A DNA stretch of 64,000 bases from Tieghemostelium lacteum (GCA_001606155.1 LODT01000042.1:1-64000), one strand, 5' to 3'. Positions 1-10,978 are shown, numbered from the stretch's first letter. Translations and numbers: made by a program. The notes: generated by a model from the sequence alone, not told the origin.

Positions 1-345
1 TAACTGGTGATGTAGCAGTAGCAGTGACTGTGGAGTACTAGTAGCAGTAGCAGTTGCAGTGACTGGTGATGTAGCACTATCTGTTGCAGTAGCAGTAACT
101 GGTGATGTAGCACTATCAGTTGCAGTAGCAGTGGCAGTAACTGGTGATGTAGCACTATCAGTTGCAGTAGCAGTGGCAGTAACTGGTGATGTAGCACTAT
201 CAGTTGCAGTAGCAGTGGCAGTGACTGGTGATGTAGCACTATCAGTTGCAGTGGCAGTGACTGGTGATGTAGCACTATCTGTAGCAGTGACTGGTGATGT
301 AGAACTATCTGTTGCAGTAGCAGTAACTGGTGGAGTACTTGTTGT
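1..345. repeat. Minisatellite encoding Thr/Ser/Pro linker
   Basis: Tandem units built on actggtgatgtagcactatc plus short gcagta steps repeat many times. Read on the minus strand they give SPVTATATDSAT-type linkers of the fibro-slime gene. Long open frames on the plus strand here are mirror images of the repeat, not genes. Confidence 0.9.
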
Positions 346-3300
346 TGTTGTTGTTGAAATTGGAATACAGTTTTCTAATGTTATGTCTTTTCCATGATCA
401 CAATTCTCTAAATCACCAAAAATAGTGAGAATAAAACGTCTTTCAACATTTAAATTCACTCTTCCTTTTTGACACATGAAAATATCAAGTTTATGAGGAT
501 TAGAGTCTCTGGTAATGTTGAAATCAATATATAAATTGGGATTGCTTTGGTGTCCCATGAAATCAGTAACAAGATTATCATCCATATAAACAATGATCTC
601 ATAACCAAATCCAACGTATGAAAACTGCATGTTACCAGTTGGTGGAGCACAATACCAAAGTTTCATTGCGAAACACCAATTGTAATTGTTTTCATCATCT
701 TCATATGTGTCAAGAATTGGATTTATTCCATATGAAGCATAATCTTGAATTGTATAATAAACACCATTTGTGGTAACTTGTTTGTTAAATTTGTTTTCAA
801 ATGGAATTTCAAGGTATCTTCCAAATGATTTGTTGTATCTATTTGAATAAGATTCAGAACTTTGAACCCAAACTTCTTGAGATGCATTTGAATTTGGGTT
901 CATGATTGGAGTTGTCATATTCAATTTTGGAAGATAACAATTATCAATTGTTAATTGTGGTGATGAGAAACCACTCAATGCATTACCACCAGCAAGTGAA
1001 GGATCCAAATTGAAATCAGATTCATTCTTGAAATGATCAATGAAATATGTTGGTTGTCTTGTGTAAACAAGTGGTTTTACTACAGTTGTAGATGTTGTAG
1101 CAGTGACTGGTGATGTTGCAGTATCTGTTGTTGTAGCAGTGACTGGTGATGTTGCAGTATCAGTAGCAGTAACTGGTGATGTTGTATCTGTAGTAGTAGA
1201 TACTGGAGTACAGTTTTCTAATGTTGAATCATTACCATAATTACAATTCTCTAATCCACCAAAATACTGAGTCCAAAACGTCTATCTGTGTTTGGATTCA
1301 TTCTTCCTCTTTGACACATGAAAATATCAAGTTTGTGTGGGTTTGATTGTCTGGAGATGCTGAAAGTAGAATAAAACTCGGGAGGAGGATGAGTTTGGTG
1401 TCCGATGAAATCAGTGACCAGAATATCATCCATGAAAACAGTCATTTCAAATGTTGGTGAAGATGAATATATTGACATGATACCAGTTGGTGGTGCACAA
1501 TACCAAAGTTTCATTACAAAACACCAATTGTATTGGATATCGTCTTCATTTCCAAATCCGGCATCTGAAATAGGATTAATGTCAGTGTCACTAATTTGAT
1601 AAAATGGACCATCAGTTGTGTCTCGTTTGCTAAATCTATTTTCAAATGGAATTTCCATGTATTTACCAAATGATTTGTTGTATCTATTTGAATATGATTC
1701 AGAACTTTGAACCCAAACCTCTTGAGATGCATTTGAATTTGGATTCATGATTGGTGTTGTCATATTCAATTTTGGAAGATAACAATTATCAGCATTTAAC
1801 TGTGATACAGTAAAACCTCTCACACCAGCACCACCAGCAAGGTTAGGGTCCAAATTGAAATCAGTTTCATTCTTGGAATGACCAATGAAATAAGTTGGTG
1901 TTCTGGGGTAAAAATATTGTTTGGTTCCTGTTGTAGATGTTGAAGTGGTGGTAGTGGCAGTAACTGGTGATGTACTTGTTGATGTTGAAACTGGAATACA
2001 GTTTTCTAATGTTATGTCTTTTCCATGATCACAATTCTCTAAATCACCAAAAATAGTGAGAATAAAACGTCTTTCAACATTTAAATTCACTCTTCCTTTT
2101 TGACACATGAAAATATCAAGTTTATGAGGATTAGAGTCTCTGGTAATGTTGAAATCAACAAATAAGTTGGGATTGCTTTGGTGTCCAATGAAATCAGCAA
2201 TAAGATTATCATCCATATAAACAATGATCTCATAACCAAATCCAACGTATGAAAACTGCATGTTACCAGTTGGTGGAGCACAATACCAAAGTTTCATTGC
2301 GAAACACCAATTGAAATTGTTTTCATCATCTTCATATGTGTCAAGAATTGGATTTATTCCATAGGAAGCATAATTTTGAATTGTATAAAATACACCATTT
2401 GTGGTGTCTTGTTTGTAAAATCTGTTTTCAAATGGAATTTCAAGGTATCTTCCAAATGATTTGTTGTATCTGTTTGAATATGATTCAGAACTTTGAACCC
2501 AAACTTCTTGAGATGCATTTGAATTTGGATTCATGATTGGAGTTGTCATATTCAATTTTGGAAGATAACAATTATCAATTGTTAATTGTGGTGATGAGAA
2601 ACCACTCAAACCAGAACCACCAGCAAGTGAAGAGTCCAAATTGAAATCAGATTCATTCTTGAAATGATCAATGAAATATGTTGGTTGTCTTGTGTAAACA
2701 AGTGGTTTTACTCCAGTTGTAGATGTTGTAGCAGTGATTGGTGATGTAGCAGTAGCAGTGACTGGTGATGTAGCACTATCTGTTGTAGTAGCAGTGACTG
2801 GTGATGTAGCACTATCAGTTGCAGTGGCAGTGACTGGTGATGTAGCACTATCTGTTGTAGTAGCAGTAACTGGTGATGTTGCACTATCAGTTGCAGTAGC
2901 AGTAGCAGTGACTGGTGATGTTGTAGCATCGATTGGTGTTATTTTAGGATCGACTGGTGATATGTTAGGATCGACTGGTGATGTTGCACTATCAGTTGCA
3001 GTAGCAGTAGCAGTGACTGGTGCTGTTGTAGCATCGATTGGTGATATTTTAGGATCGACTGGTGGTGTTATAACAGCGACTGGTGATTCTGTAGCATTGA
3101 TTGATGGTGTTATAACATCGACTGGTGGTGTATTTGTTGTTGCAGTAGTTGTGATTTTAGATGGTACACAATTCTTGATGATATCATCATCTGGGTAAGC
3201 ACAAATGTTATTGTTCAATCCAAAGATTTTGAGACTAAAGTATTCTTTACCTACTCCAGGTACAAATGAAATGGCACCTTTTTGACAAATAAAAATATCT

Positions 3301-5135
3301 AATCTGTGTGGATTGCTGCTTGGATCTGTTGAAATGTTGAAATCTGCATCGATTTGATTGTTGTTACGACTGATGGTGTCCATAACCAATTGGTTATCCA
3401 TGAATGCTGACATTTCATAATTGGTTCCAATGAATGAAATTCCATTTCTTACAGTTGTGTTGGCGCAATACCAAAGTCTCATAACCATACACCAATTGTA
3501 GTTTGAGAATTCTCCTTCTTTTCCATATCCATAATTATCAATTGTTTTTACTCCATATTCAGGTAATGCGACAAAGTTAAAACTACCATCAGACTCATAA
3601 CGAGAAAAATGTGAACCCATGTGGACTTCATTTGAAATATATTTTCCAAATGATTTGTTGAATCTGTTTGAATATGATTCAGAACTTTGAACCCAAACTT
3701 CTTGAGATGCATTTGAGTTTGGATTCATGATTGGTGTTGTCATATTCAATTTTGGAAGATAACAATTATCAGCTGTCAATTCTGGTGCAGTGAAACCTCT
3801 CAATCCAGCACCACCTTCATTCTTCTGATCAAGATTGAAATCAGTTTCATTCTTAAAATGGTCAATGAAATATGTTGGTTCTCTGAATGGAAGCCATCCT
3901 CCCTTTGGATTAGGTGTGAATGATGTTGTTGATGTGGAAGTAGCAGTAGCAGTGATTGGTGATGTTGTAGCATCGATTGGTGATATTTTAGGATCGACTG
4001 GTGATATGTTAGGATCGACTGGTGATCTTTGAGCAGTATCATTGACTGGTGATGTTTGAGAAGCGACTGGTGGTGTTATAGTATCAGTGGTAGTAGCAGT
4101 GACTGGTGATGTTTGAGCAGTATCATTGACTGGTGATGTTTGAGCAGCGACTTGTGGTGTTGTATCATCTACTGGTGGTGTATTTGTTGCAGTGGTTGTG
4201 GTTTTAGATGGTACACAATTCTTGATGATATCATCATCTGGGTAAGCACAAATGTTATTGTTCAATCCAAAGATTTTGAGACTAAAGTGTTCTTTACCTA
4301 CTCCAGGTACAAATGAAATGACACCTTTTTGACAAATGAAAATATCTAATCTGTGTGGATTGCTGCTTGGATCTGTTGAAATGTTGAAATTTGCATTGAT
4401 TTGATTGTTGTTACGACTGATGGTGTCCATAACCAATTGGTTGTCCATGAATGCTGACATTTCATAATTGGTTCCAATGAATGAAATTCCATTTCTTACA
4501 GTTGTGTTGGCGCAATACCAAAGTCTCATAACCATACACCAATTGTAGTTTGAGAATTCTCCTTCTTTTCCATATCCATAATTATCAATTGCTTTGACTC
4601 CAAAATCAGGTGATGCGTCAAAGTTAAAACTACCATCAGACTCATAACGAGAAAAATATGAACCCATGTGGACTTCATTTGAAATATATTTTCCAAATGA
4701 TTTGTTGAATCTGTTTGAATATGATTCAGAACTTTGAATCCAAACCTCTTGAGATGCATTTGAATTTGGATTCATGATTGGAGTTGTCATATTCAATTTT
4801 GGAAGATAACAATTATCAGCTGTCAATTCTGGTGCAGTGAAACCTCTCAATCCAGCACCACCTTCATTCATCTGATCAAGATTGAAATCAGTTTCATTCT
4901 TCAAATGATCAATGAAATATGTTGGTTCTCTGAATGGAAGCCATCCTCCCTTTGGATTAGGTGTGAATGATGTTGTTGCATCCGTTGCAAATGATGAATG
5001 AACTATATCATTTTACAATTTTAGAAAAAATTTATATTAAATTAGAATCAGGAATTAAAAAATTTTTGGCGCAATATAAAACTTACATTTTAAAATTAAA
5101 AAAAAGAAAATTAAATATTTAATTTCTCTTCTCAT
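1..5135 (-). CDS. Secreted multi-module fibro-slime/PA14-like protein, partial, with an apparent frameshift
   Basis: Exon 1 (5087-5135) encodes a signal peptide beginning MRREIKYLIFFFLILK. It joins across an 84-bp GT..AG intron (5003-5086) to the long second exon in the correct phase; no in-frame ATG opens exon 2. The window then shows five modules of roughly 210 residues. Each starts near TYFIDHFKNE, runs through NCYLPKLNMTTPIMNPNSNA and a YNWC..LWYCA segment to an F/YMD..LV.D strand and HKLDIFMCQKG, as in fibro-slime/PA14-type sugar-binding domains of Dictyostelium. Thr/Ser/Pro linkers separate the modules. Modules 1-2 resemble each other, as do 3 and 5; module 4 is a third type. The reading frame shifts by one base near 1255-1265, where an A run is one shorter than in the sister modules; downstream the frame is intact to base 1, so this is a recent lesion or a sequencing slip. 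The gene continues beyond the left edge. Likely an extracellular matrix or adhesion protein (inference). Confidence 0.8.
360..2711 (-). repeat. Near-identical duplicated fibro-slime module (360-1083 and 1991-2711)
   Basis: The two segments of about 720 bases align almost base for base, with scattered substitutions only, at a spacing of about 1,630 bases. A different module (type C, about 1250-1930) lies between them. The arrangement B-C-B suggests duplication of a two-module block or gene conversion. Confidence 0.8.
1086..1206. repeat. Short copy of the linker minisatellite
   Basis: The same actggtgatgtt / gcagta units occur between modules 4 and 5 of the fibro-slime gene, with fewer copies than at the window start. 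They encode a Thr/Ser/Pro linker on the minus strand. Confidence 0.8.
2722..3158. repeat. Linker minisatellite between modules 2 and 3
   Basis: About 435 bases of tandem gtgactggtgatgtagcact units. The second half changes to aggatcgactggtgatat units, which encode SPVDPKISPIDAT on the minus strand, so two repeat families are adjacent. Confidence 0.9.
3150..4976 (-). repeat. Near-identical duplicated fibro-slime module (3150-3930 and 4193-4976)
   Basis: Both copies share long identical runs, including the segment starting gatggtacacaattcttgat, at a spacing of about 1,042 bases. They encode modules 2 and 1 of the secreted protein, differing at a handful of residues. Confidence 0.8.
3935..4195. 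repeat. Linker minisatellite between modules 1 and 2
   Basis: Mixed units (actggtgatgtttgagcagt, aggatcgactggtgatat) encode a Thr/Pro/Ser/Asp linker on the minus strand. It shares unit types with the 2722-3158 block. Confidence 0.85.
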
Positions 5136-5452
5136 TTTAAAATTATTTACTAATAATAATAATTCTTATTAACTATTGATAGCTCTTAATATTAATATGA
5201 AAAATTATAATGATGAAAATAAATGAAAAAAAATTTTTAAATTAAATTTATTTTTTACAACTGTGCCTATTTTTACAGAGTGATCAATTATCATTGCTAA
5301 ATTTTGTTGAAACATTGAATGGTGGGTGTGGTTTTAATCAAATTTTTTTTAAAAATAATGATATAACACACACTCATTTTAAATTAAATAAAAAATATTG
5401 GGTGTGGTGTTTAAAAAAATTTTAATTTGTAAAGTTTTTTTTTTTTTAAGTA
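5136..5452. promoter_or_regulatory. Divergent AT-rich promoter region with G/T boxes
   Basis: This spacer separates the start codons of the divergent fibro-slime and WD40 genes. It is almost pure A/T except for two similar GT-rich boxes, ggtgggtgtggtttt at 5321-5335 and ttgggtgtggtgttt at 5398-5412. In Dictyostelium, G/T-rich (CA-rich on the other strand) elements are bound by the developmental factor GBF; assigning that role here is inference. Confidence 0.4.
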
Positions 5453-8395
5453 ATGGACAATGAAGATGTAATTCCAGCATCTTCATCTTGGAGAAAACAT
5501 GCGTTATATACTGGAAAAAGATTTAAAAAGACACAAATAACATTTGAAAAATTAAATGACAATACTATAGATAATATAACTGCGAGTGCACAACATAACA
5601 TTAGCAATCAGATAATACTGTCAGATACCTCTACAAAAAGAGACGTGTGCAGAATTTTATCTATAAATAACAACAAAAAGGATGGAACAAATGGAAAAGT
5701 GCAAATGTCAATTCATTCAGAATTCATTCAAGAGTCTACTTTTAGAAGTATATCATGGCATAATGAATCTTTGATATGTGGTTCTAATGATGGCCAGATC
5801 CACTACTACCATTGTGATCCTAATGACTCGAGAAATGATCCTACACTACGAGAGACGTTTACACTGACTAAACTTAAGGGTTTCAATCAACCTGGTGCAT
5901 TCACTTCCAATACCTCTTCGAGTGGTGCTACTACCAAAGGCTCTTCAAAAGACCTTACCACACCATCTCAATATCAGACAGGTTTCAATACCTCTATAAA
6001 AAGTGTTCAAATAAGCCCATTAAGTACCTCAAATTTTGGATGTCTAGAGAACAATTATTACCATTACTGGGATTTCTCTGATGCTGTCAGACCTACTATT
6101 TCCTTTAGAGTCTCTGACTACAATGTCAATACACTTTCATATTCACCACATACCAGACACTACACTATTTTTGGATCACAGGAAAACTCAATTAAAATTA
6201 CAGATACACGTTTAATGTCGTCATATAACAGTACTAAAAAGTCACCTATTGTGTGGTCGAATGGAGGTAAATCCAGCAGCATCTCGACTATAAACAGACA
6301 GAATCTGTCAGCCTCTATAAGAGATATTGCATGGCACCCTTATGTTCCATACTGGTTTGCTAGTGCCAATGATCACGGTGAGATAGCAATATGGGACCTT
6401 CGAACAGGTTCATCTTCGCTCACTGAACCTATGATACAGTTCTCAGCACATGTAGGCTCGATATCCAAGATTTCATGGTGTCCAATGCACAGTGAACTTC
6501 TGAGTAGTTCATCTTACGACGGTGAATACAAAATGTGGAGTCTCTTGAATGAACCTCACTACAATCTGTTTAGTAAAGATGATATATCACCTTTTATATA
6601 CACTGGTTTTTTTGACAATGACGGATACAATAACTATGCAGTATCTCAACAAGGGGATGTCTTCTACAGTAACATCTCTCAGAAATTCATGAATACTGTG
6701 CAATCCTCAAAATTTGATGTCACTGAACGTTCCGAGAAATCAGTGGAACGTTTGATATACAACAGAGACTTTACTAGAGGTTTTGAAAAGGCTATTCAAC
6801 TATCCAACAAACATTCTAGACTGAACAACATTGAAAAGGCAAAGAACCTATTATCACTATGTTTTCAGACGAATATAGACGATTCGTTATCTGATGTAAT
6901 TAAGAGACTGAATAATACTGCTTTGCAGAGTGCAGCTTCGACAGTTACTAGAAAGGAGTTTCTTCAGGATTTAGAAAACTTTTCATACTTTATTCCGCCT
7001 GGGTACCATGAACGGTACGGTACCAAGTTGTCTCAGGCCCTAATGACAAAGATTAAGGAACTTAAAGTCAACCTTGACATTCAGTATCATATAAAGAATA
7101 GCTCTGGTGAGGAGTTGGTAGAGATTGAAAGAGAGATTTTGTCAACACTGAAATCAGATCACTCTAGTATACGTATTGAGAATATATGTGATTTGGTACA
7201 AGTCTATCTCAACTATGACCAAACTAAATGCTATCAGTTTGCTATTCAGATTATTGAGATTTTCAAAAACAAATTGACAAATGTTCAACCTATGATTAGA
7301 CTGCTTTTGCATCCAACTATCTTTGAGAGAAAGATTAGGCTCTCTGATAGCACTATCATTCATGGGTCGAGTACAGGGTCACTGTCATCGTCAACTGAGA
7401 TCAAACAAACTCTGTCTCCATCACCTTTGATATCGAGAAGATCTACCACTTCTGCTGGAAGTGGAGGTTCGTCAACACCTTTAGGAAGCAACCAAACCAT
7501 GCCACCTCCATCTCCAAGTCTCACTCGATCTATCGGTGCTTCCTCGCCTTTAACCAGCTCAGGAAATAATATACCAACATCGCCATCGGATATAGAAGAG
7601 TTTAGACTCTCAGAGTACTTGAATACACCAGAACAGATTTTGCAACAATTGACATTTTCAAAGGAGTTCTTTAAGATCTTGTTCTCACCTTCACCTATAG
7701 GTGATGGCAGTAACCCAGATGTAGAAGACATTATCGACTACTCATCCAAACATAGACCAAAACTCTTACTGTCCATGCCAATCAATAGAATCTATCTATC
7801 CATTCTCTCTGATTTATTTATTTACGATCAGTTCTATATTGTATTACTGAATTTGATGAACACTATCAACGAAGATTTTGAATTCTACCAAGTTCTTCAA
7901 GAGCACTATCAAGCATCCACGCCTGATTTCATTCAGTTTATAAAGAATTCACAGATTCGTGACAGAATCAAACCATGGGATACTGAGAGATACAGTGTCC
8001 CACTGTTAACTGTAATATCTATATTGTATAATGTATCCTACCAGAGTATCCCATCGGAGCTCTATGAAACTCTATCACAAGCCATACCAATACTAGTTCA
8101 AGAGATTGATAATTCATTGGTATCTACTCTGCAGCAACCTGATCCCCAACAACCAAATCTCACTGGAAAACAACAATCTTCCAATAAGGCTAAAAATCTT
8201 TTAGAATTTATTAGATCTATAACAACCACTACTAATAGCAGCAATACAAGTCAAACTTCTACACCAAAATCAAGAACCACTTCAACTCCAGTTTCTGTGA
8301 ATAGAAATAGCACATCTATTCAATCGCCTCAAATCTCATTAGAATTACAATCTCACATTAATTCACTCACCTTAGTATTAAATAAATATATTTAA
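5453..8395 (+). CDS. WD40-repeat protein with helical C-terminal region
   Basis: A 980-residue intronless reading frame starting at the ATG after an A/T leader. Residues about 90-420 contain WD40-type blades. The clearest are RDIAWHPYVPYWFASANDHG followed by EIAIWDLRTG, and AHVGSISKISWCP followed by EYKMWSL. After residue 430 the sequence is helical (ERLIYNRDFTRGFEKAIQLS onward). A Ser/Pro/Gly low-complexity stretch occupies about 635-720 and another helical segment follows, ending in a Thr/Ser-rich tail. A beta-propeller followed by an alpha-solenoid is typical of trafficking and scaffold proteins, but I do not recognise a specific orthologue. Codon use resembles its neighbours. Confidence 0.85.
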   Translation: MDNEDVIPASSSWRKHALYTGKRFKKTQITFEKLNDNTIDNITASAQHNISNQIILSDTSTKRDVCRILSINNNKKDGTNGKVQMSIHSEFIQESTFRSISWHNESLICGSNDGQIHYYHCDPNDSRNDPTLRETFTLTKLKGFNQPGAFTSNTSSSGATTKGSSKDLTTPSQYQTGFNTSIKSVQISPLSTSNFGCLENNYYHYWDFSDAVRPTISFRVSDYNVNTLSYSPHTRHYTIFGSQENSIKITDTRLMSSYNSTKKSPIVWSNGGKSSSISTINRQNLSASIRDIAWHPYVPYWFASANDHGEIAIWDLRTGSSSLTEPMIQFSAHVGSISKISWCPMHSELLSSSSYDGEYKMWSLLNEPHYNLFSKDDISPFIYTGFFDNDGYNNYAVSQQGDVFYSNISQKFMNTVQSSKFDVTERSEKSVERLIYNRDFTRGFEKAIQLSNKHSRLNNIEKAKNLLSLCFQTNIDDSLSDVIKRLNNTALQSAASTVTRKEFLQDLENFSYFIPPGYHERYGTKLSQALMTKIKELKVNLDIQYHIKNSSGEELVEIEREILSTLKSDHSSIRIENICDLVQVYLNYDQTKCYQFAIQIIEIFKNKLTNVQPMIRLLLHPTIFERKIRLSDSTIIHGSSTGSLSSSTEIKQTLSPSPLISRRSTTSAGSGGSSTPLGSNQTMPPPSPSLTRSIGASSPLTSSGNNIPTSPSDIEEFRLSEYLNTPEQILQQLTFSKEFFKILFSPSPIGDGSNPDVEDIIDYSSKHRPKLLLSMPINRIYLSILSDLFIYDQFYIVLLNLMNTINEDFEFYQVLQEHYQASTPDFIQFIKNSQIRDRIKPWDTERYSVPLLTVISILYNVSYQSIPSELYETLSQAIPILVQEIDNSLVSTLQQPDPQQPNLTGKQQSSNKAKNLLEFIRSITTTTNSSNTSQTSTPKSRTTSTPVSVNRNSTSIQSPQISLELQSHINSLTLVLNKYI

Positions 8396-8512
8396 ATGAT
8401 ATTTGTATAGTTTGACTACCATGTAAACTCTCAACTTCACAATCATAAATTAATTAAAAATTTTTTTTTTTAAAATTCTATTAATAATCACCCACACATT
8501 ACCACCAAATCA

Positions 8513-9298
8513 ATGGCAAACTCAAAATATGAAAATGTAAAGCTAACAGAGATTTTAATGAAAAATGGTATGAAATGTCATACCTATATCACACAGCCAG
8601 AAGGTGAACATAAAGATGGTAGTTTACCGGTTGTTTTCTTTATGATTGATGCAATTGGTCTCAGAGCTAGATTATATGAGATGGCAGATCATATCGCATC
8701 TAAAGGTTACTATGTCATTGCACCAAATATGTTCTACAGAAAAGGATTTCCAGTAGTACCAAATCTAGAAAGACTATTACAACCAGAGAAACTAGGAGAA
8801 ATCTTTTGTCAATTGAATTGTCTAGCTGGTAGTGTAAATAGAGACGAAGCATTATCTGATATCACTGAATTCTTTGACTATGTAAAACAACAGAAACAAT
8901 GTAGACCTCTAACTGAGAAGGGTGCTGGTTTTGTAGGTTACTGTTTTGGTGGATATATTAGTACAGTTTTTGCAGAAGAGTTTCCAGAGAAGATCGCAGC
9001 TGTTGCCTCTTATCATGCTGGTATGTTGGCTAGTGATAAACCAACTTCACCTCATTTAGCAGTAGACAAGATCAAATGTGAAATCTATTTTGGTCATGCA
9101 GATAATGATGATTCAATGAATGCAGAAGCAATCAAAACTCTCGATTCTGCATGTGAGAAAGCTAAAATCAAATATACATCTGAAGTCTATAAAGGATGTG
9201 CTCACGGTTTCAATATGTCAGATACTCTAATGTGGAATGAACAGGGTTGTGCAAGACATTGGGAAACACTTTTTGATCTATTCAAAAGAAATCTCTAA
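8513..9298 (+). CDS. Dienelactone hydrolase family protein
   Basis: 261 residues, the usual size for this alpha/beta-hydrolase family. The nucleophile elbow GYCFGG places the catalytic Cys at about residue 144. An Asp in GHADNDD (about 197) and the His in CAHGF (231) complete the Cys-Asp-His triad known for dienelactone hydrolases. No signal or targeting peptide is seen, so it is probably cytosolic. Bacterial members cleave dienelactone in aromatic degradation; eukaryotic members act on varied esters or lactones, and the substrate here is unknown. The spacer before it has a cacccacaca box just upstream of the ATG. Confidence 0.9.
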   Translation: MANSKYENVKLTEILMKNGMKCHTYITQPEGEHKDGSLPVVFFMIDAIGLRARLYEMADHIASKGYYVIAPNMFYRKGFPVVPNLERLLQPEKLGEIFCQLNCLAGSVNRDEALSDITEFFDYVKQQKQCRPLTEKGAGFVGYCFGGYISTVFAEEFPEKIAAVASYHAGMLASDKPTSPHLAVDKIKCEIYFGHADNDDSMNAEAIKTLDSACEKAKIKYTSEVYKGCAHGFNMSDTLMWNEQGCARHWETLFDLFKRNL

Positions 9299-9604
9299 AA
9301 GCAACAATCTGTAATATTTCAAATATAAATAATGTAATATTTCAAATAAATAAAATACTTAAAGATTATTATTTGAATATTATCAAAAAAAAAACAATTA
9401 CACAAACCATTGATGATTGGCACAATAAAACACAAAAAGTAAATTATAATTCTTTAAATTTTTCCAATTTTAGTAAAAATCATCTTTAATATGACAGATT
9501 CCATGGCTCATAATTCTTAAATATTGGTGTATAATATGGAAGACAAGGGAATTGGAGTATAAATTAAAATTAAAATTAGTATTTTCTTATTTTCTATACC
9601 AATA
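9299..9604. other. AT-rich intergenic spacer
   Basis: Same-strand spacer between the hydrolase and the next gene. It holds AATAAA-like signals after the stop (about 9345-9355) and otherwise A/T-rich sequence. I see no RNA gene or reading frame in it. Confidence 0.5.
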
Positions 9605-9976
9605 ATGTCTGGATTAATTGAAAAAGTAGAACAAAAATTTAAGGGTGAAAAAGGCCCAAAACTCTCTAAAGAGGAAAAAGCCAAACAAAAGGAGTTATCC
9701 AAGATGACTAGAGAGGAGAGAAGAAGAACCAAAGAAAACGATCCTGGTAGATATCTTGATGATAAATTAGTTGGCTTAAATCCAATGGATAGAAAGAATG
9801 CATTGGAAAAGAGAAAAGAGAACTTACATGCACAATTGAAATGGATAGAATCACAAATAAGCTCTGTCTCTAGTACTCAGACACACTCTGGAGGTCAAAA
9901 TGTATCTGGTATGCAACAATCAGGGCAAGGTTTCACTGGTGGTGAACAACAACAACCAAAAACTGAACAAACATAA
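9605..9976 (+). CDS. Small charged hypothetical protein
   Basis: 123 residues. The first 85 are strongly charged and predicted helical, with KLSKEEKAKQKELSKMTREE and a second helix around MDRKNALEKRKENLHAQLKW. The tail is Gln/Gly/Ser-rich. No signal peptide, membrane segment or recognised motif is seen. The start is the first ATG after a pyrimidine-rich leader. The Lys/Glu pattern suggests a coiled-coil or nucleic-acid-associated protein, but this is a guess. Codon usage looks genuine. Confidence 0.65.
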   Translation: MSGLIEKVEQKFKGEKGPKLSKEEKAKQKELSKMTREERRRTKENDPGRYLDDKLVGLNPMDRKNALEKRKENLHAQLKWIESQISSVSSTQTHSGGQNVSGMQQSGQGFTGGEQQQPKTEQT

Positions 9977-10138
9977 TCACCCATCTTCACCTATCACCCT
10001 ATATACCTATCATTTTCCTTATCACCTATTAAATAAATATTATTCATGATTTATAAACTTGACAGCCAATTTTAAAAACTGATTTTAATTTTTTTTTTTT
10101 GTTTCATTGTGTGAAGACACATTTTAATTCATATAAAA

Positions 10139-10978
10139 ATGATTACACGATTTGGAATATCACAATTTAAAAAAATTAATTATTATAATAGATCATTTAA
10201 TTTAATAAATGAAAATACATTAAATTATAAGAACTCACAAATTATTGGTGGAAAGAGAAATTTATTTATAAATGTTAAAAAATACGAAAGTGTTAAAAAA
10301 GTTGAAGATCTAAAGCAAGAGGATTTAGTTTATCAGAGTAAAAATGAAAAAATATTCCCAAAGATTAGCACAGCTCTTAATTTACAGACAGTAGTTGGTG
10401 TGGCATCACCGATGATAGGTTACCTCAACCATTTATCAATGAGTACTGTTTTGATGTTGGGTGCATTTACAGTGTGGTCTGTTGCCATCTCTGCTGTTGG
10501 TAAAGGTCTCATGTCATGTTTTGTCATGAAAATGTACAGAGAAAAGATATCTGATAAAATACAAGTGGTACAATATGATAAGAATAGAAATAAGGTTTTG
10601 GATGTACCTCTACATGATATAATGAAATCTACTATAAATGATAAGTCACTACCCTATATGTTATTGGATGGCGGTACAATATTCTTTTTTGAAAAGAATG
10701 GACATCTCTATAAACCAGAGGAATTTGAATATATACTGTCTGGTCAGGAATATGAAAAGTATATAACTCAAAAGGAGGAAGCTGAATATGAAAAATACTT
10801 TAAGATCTCTCAAGACAAGGATTTGAATACTGCCAATCAATTACTGGATCATGAAATTGAACAATTAGATGAACAATTACAAAAGCTAAAATCTAATACC
10901 AACCAGGAATTGGATAAGGAAATTGCTGATTTGGATCAACAAATAAAGGATCTAAAACAAGATAAAAAGGATAACTAA
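10139..10978 (+). CDS. Putative mitochondrial membrane protein, TMEM70/TMEM186-like
   Basis: 279 residues. The N-terminus is rich in Asn, Lys, Arg and aromatics and lacks acidic residues at first, as expected of a mitochondrial presequence. The motif LVYQSKNEKIFPKISTALNL is followed by two hydrophobic segments (about residues 82-100 and 104-128), matching the arrangement of the TMEM70/TMEM186/TMEM223 family, whose members help assemble respiratory complexes. A small beta-like domain follows, then a coiled coil (about 225-279, LDHEIEQLDEQLQKL). The coiled-coil tail is an addition I do not associate with the family. The family assignment rests on the two-TM layout and flanking motif only. Confidence 0.6.
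   Translation: MITRFGISQFKKINYYNRSFNLINENTLNYKNSQIIGGKRNLFINVKKYESVKKVEDLKQEDLVYQSKNEKIFPKISTALNLQTVVGVASPMIGYLNHLSMSTVLMLGAFTVWSVAISAVGKGLMSCFVMKMYREKISDKIQVVQYDKNRNKVLDVPLHDIMKSTINDKSLPYMLLDGGTIFFFEKNGHLYKPEEFEYILSGQEYEKYITQKEEAEYEKYFKISQDKDLNTANQLLDHEIEQLDEQLQKLKSNTNQELDKEIADLDQQIKDLKQDKKDN

Noticed and set aside
1-345. Possible CRISPR-like array
   Set aside because: Units are contiguous coding minisatellites without unique spacers, in a eukaryotic gene.
59-397. Plus-strand open frame of Val/Ala/Ser repeats
   Set aside because: It is the antisense reading of the Thr/Ser/Pro minisatellite in the minus-strand fibro-slime gene.
2734-3198. Plus-strand repeat-coded open frame
   Set aside because: Antisense artefact of the linker minisatellite; no start context, no domain.
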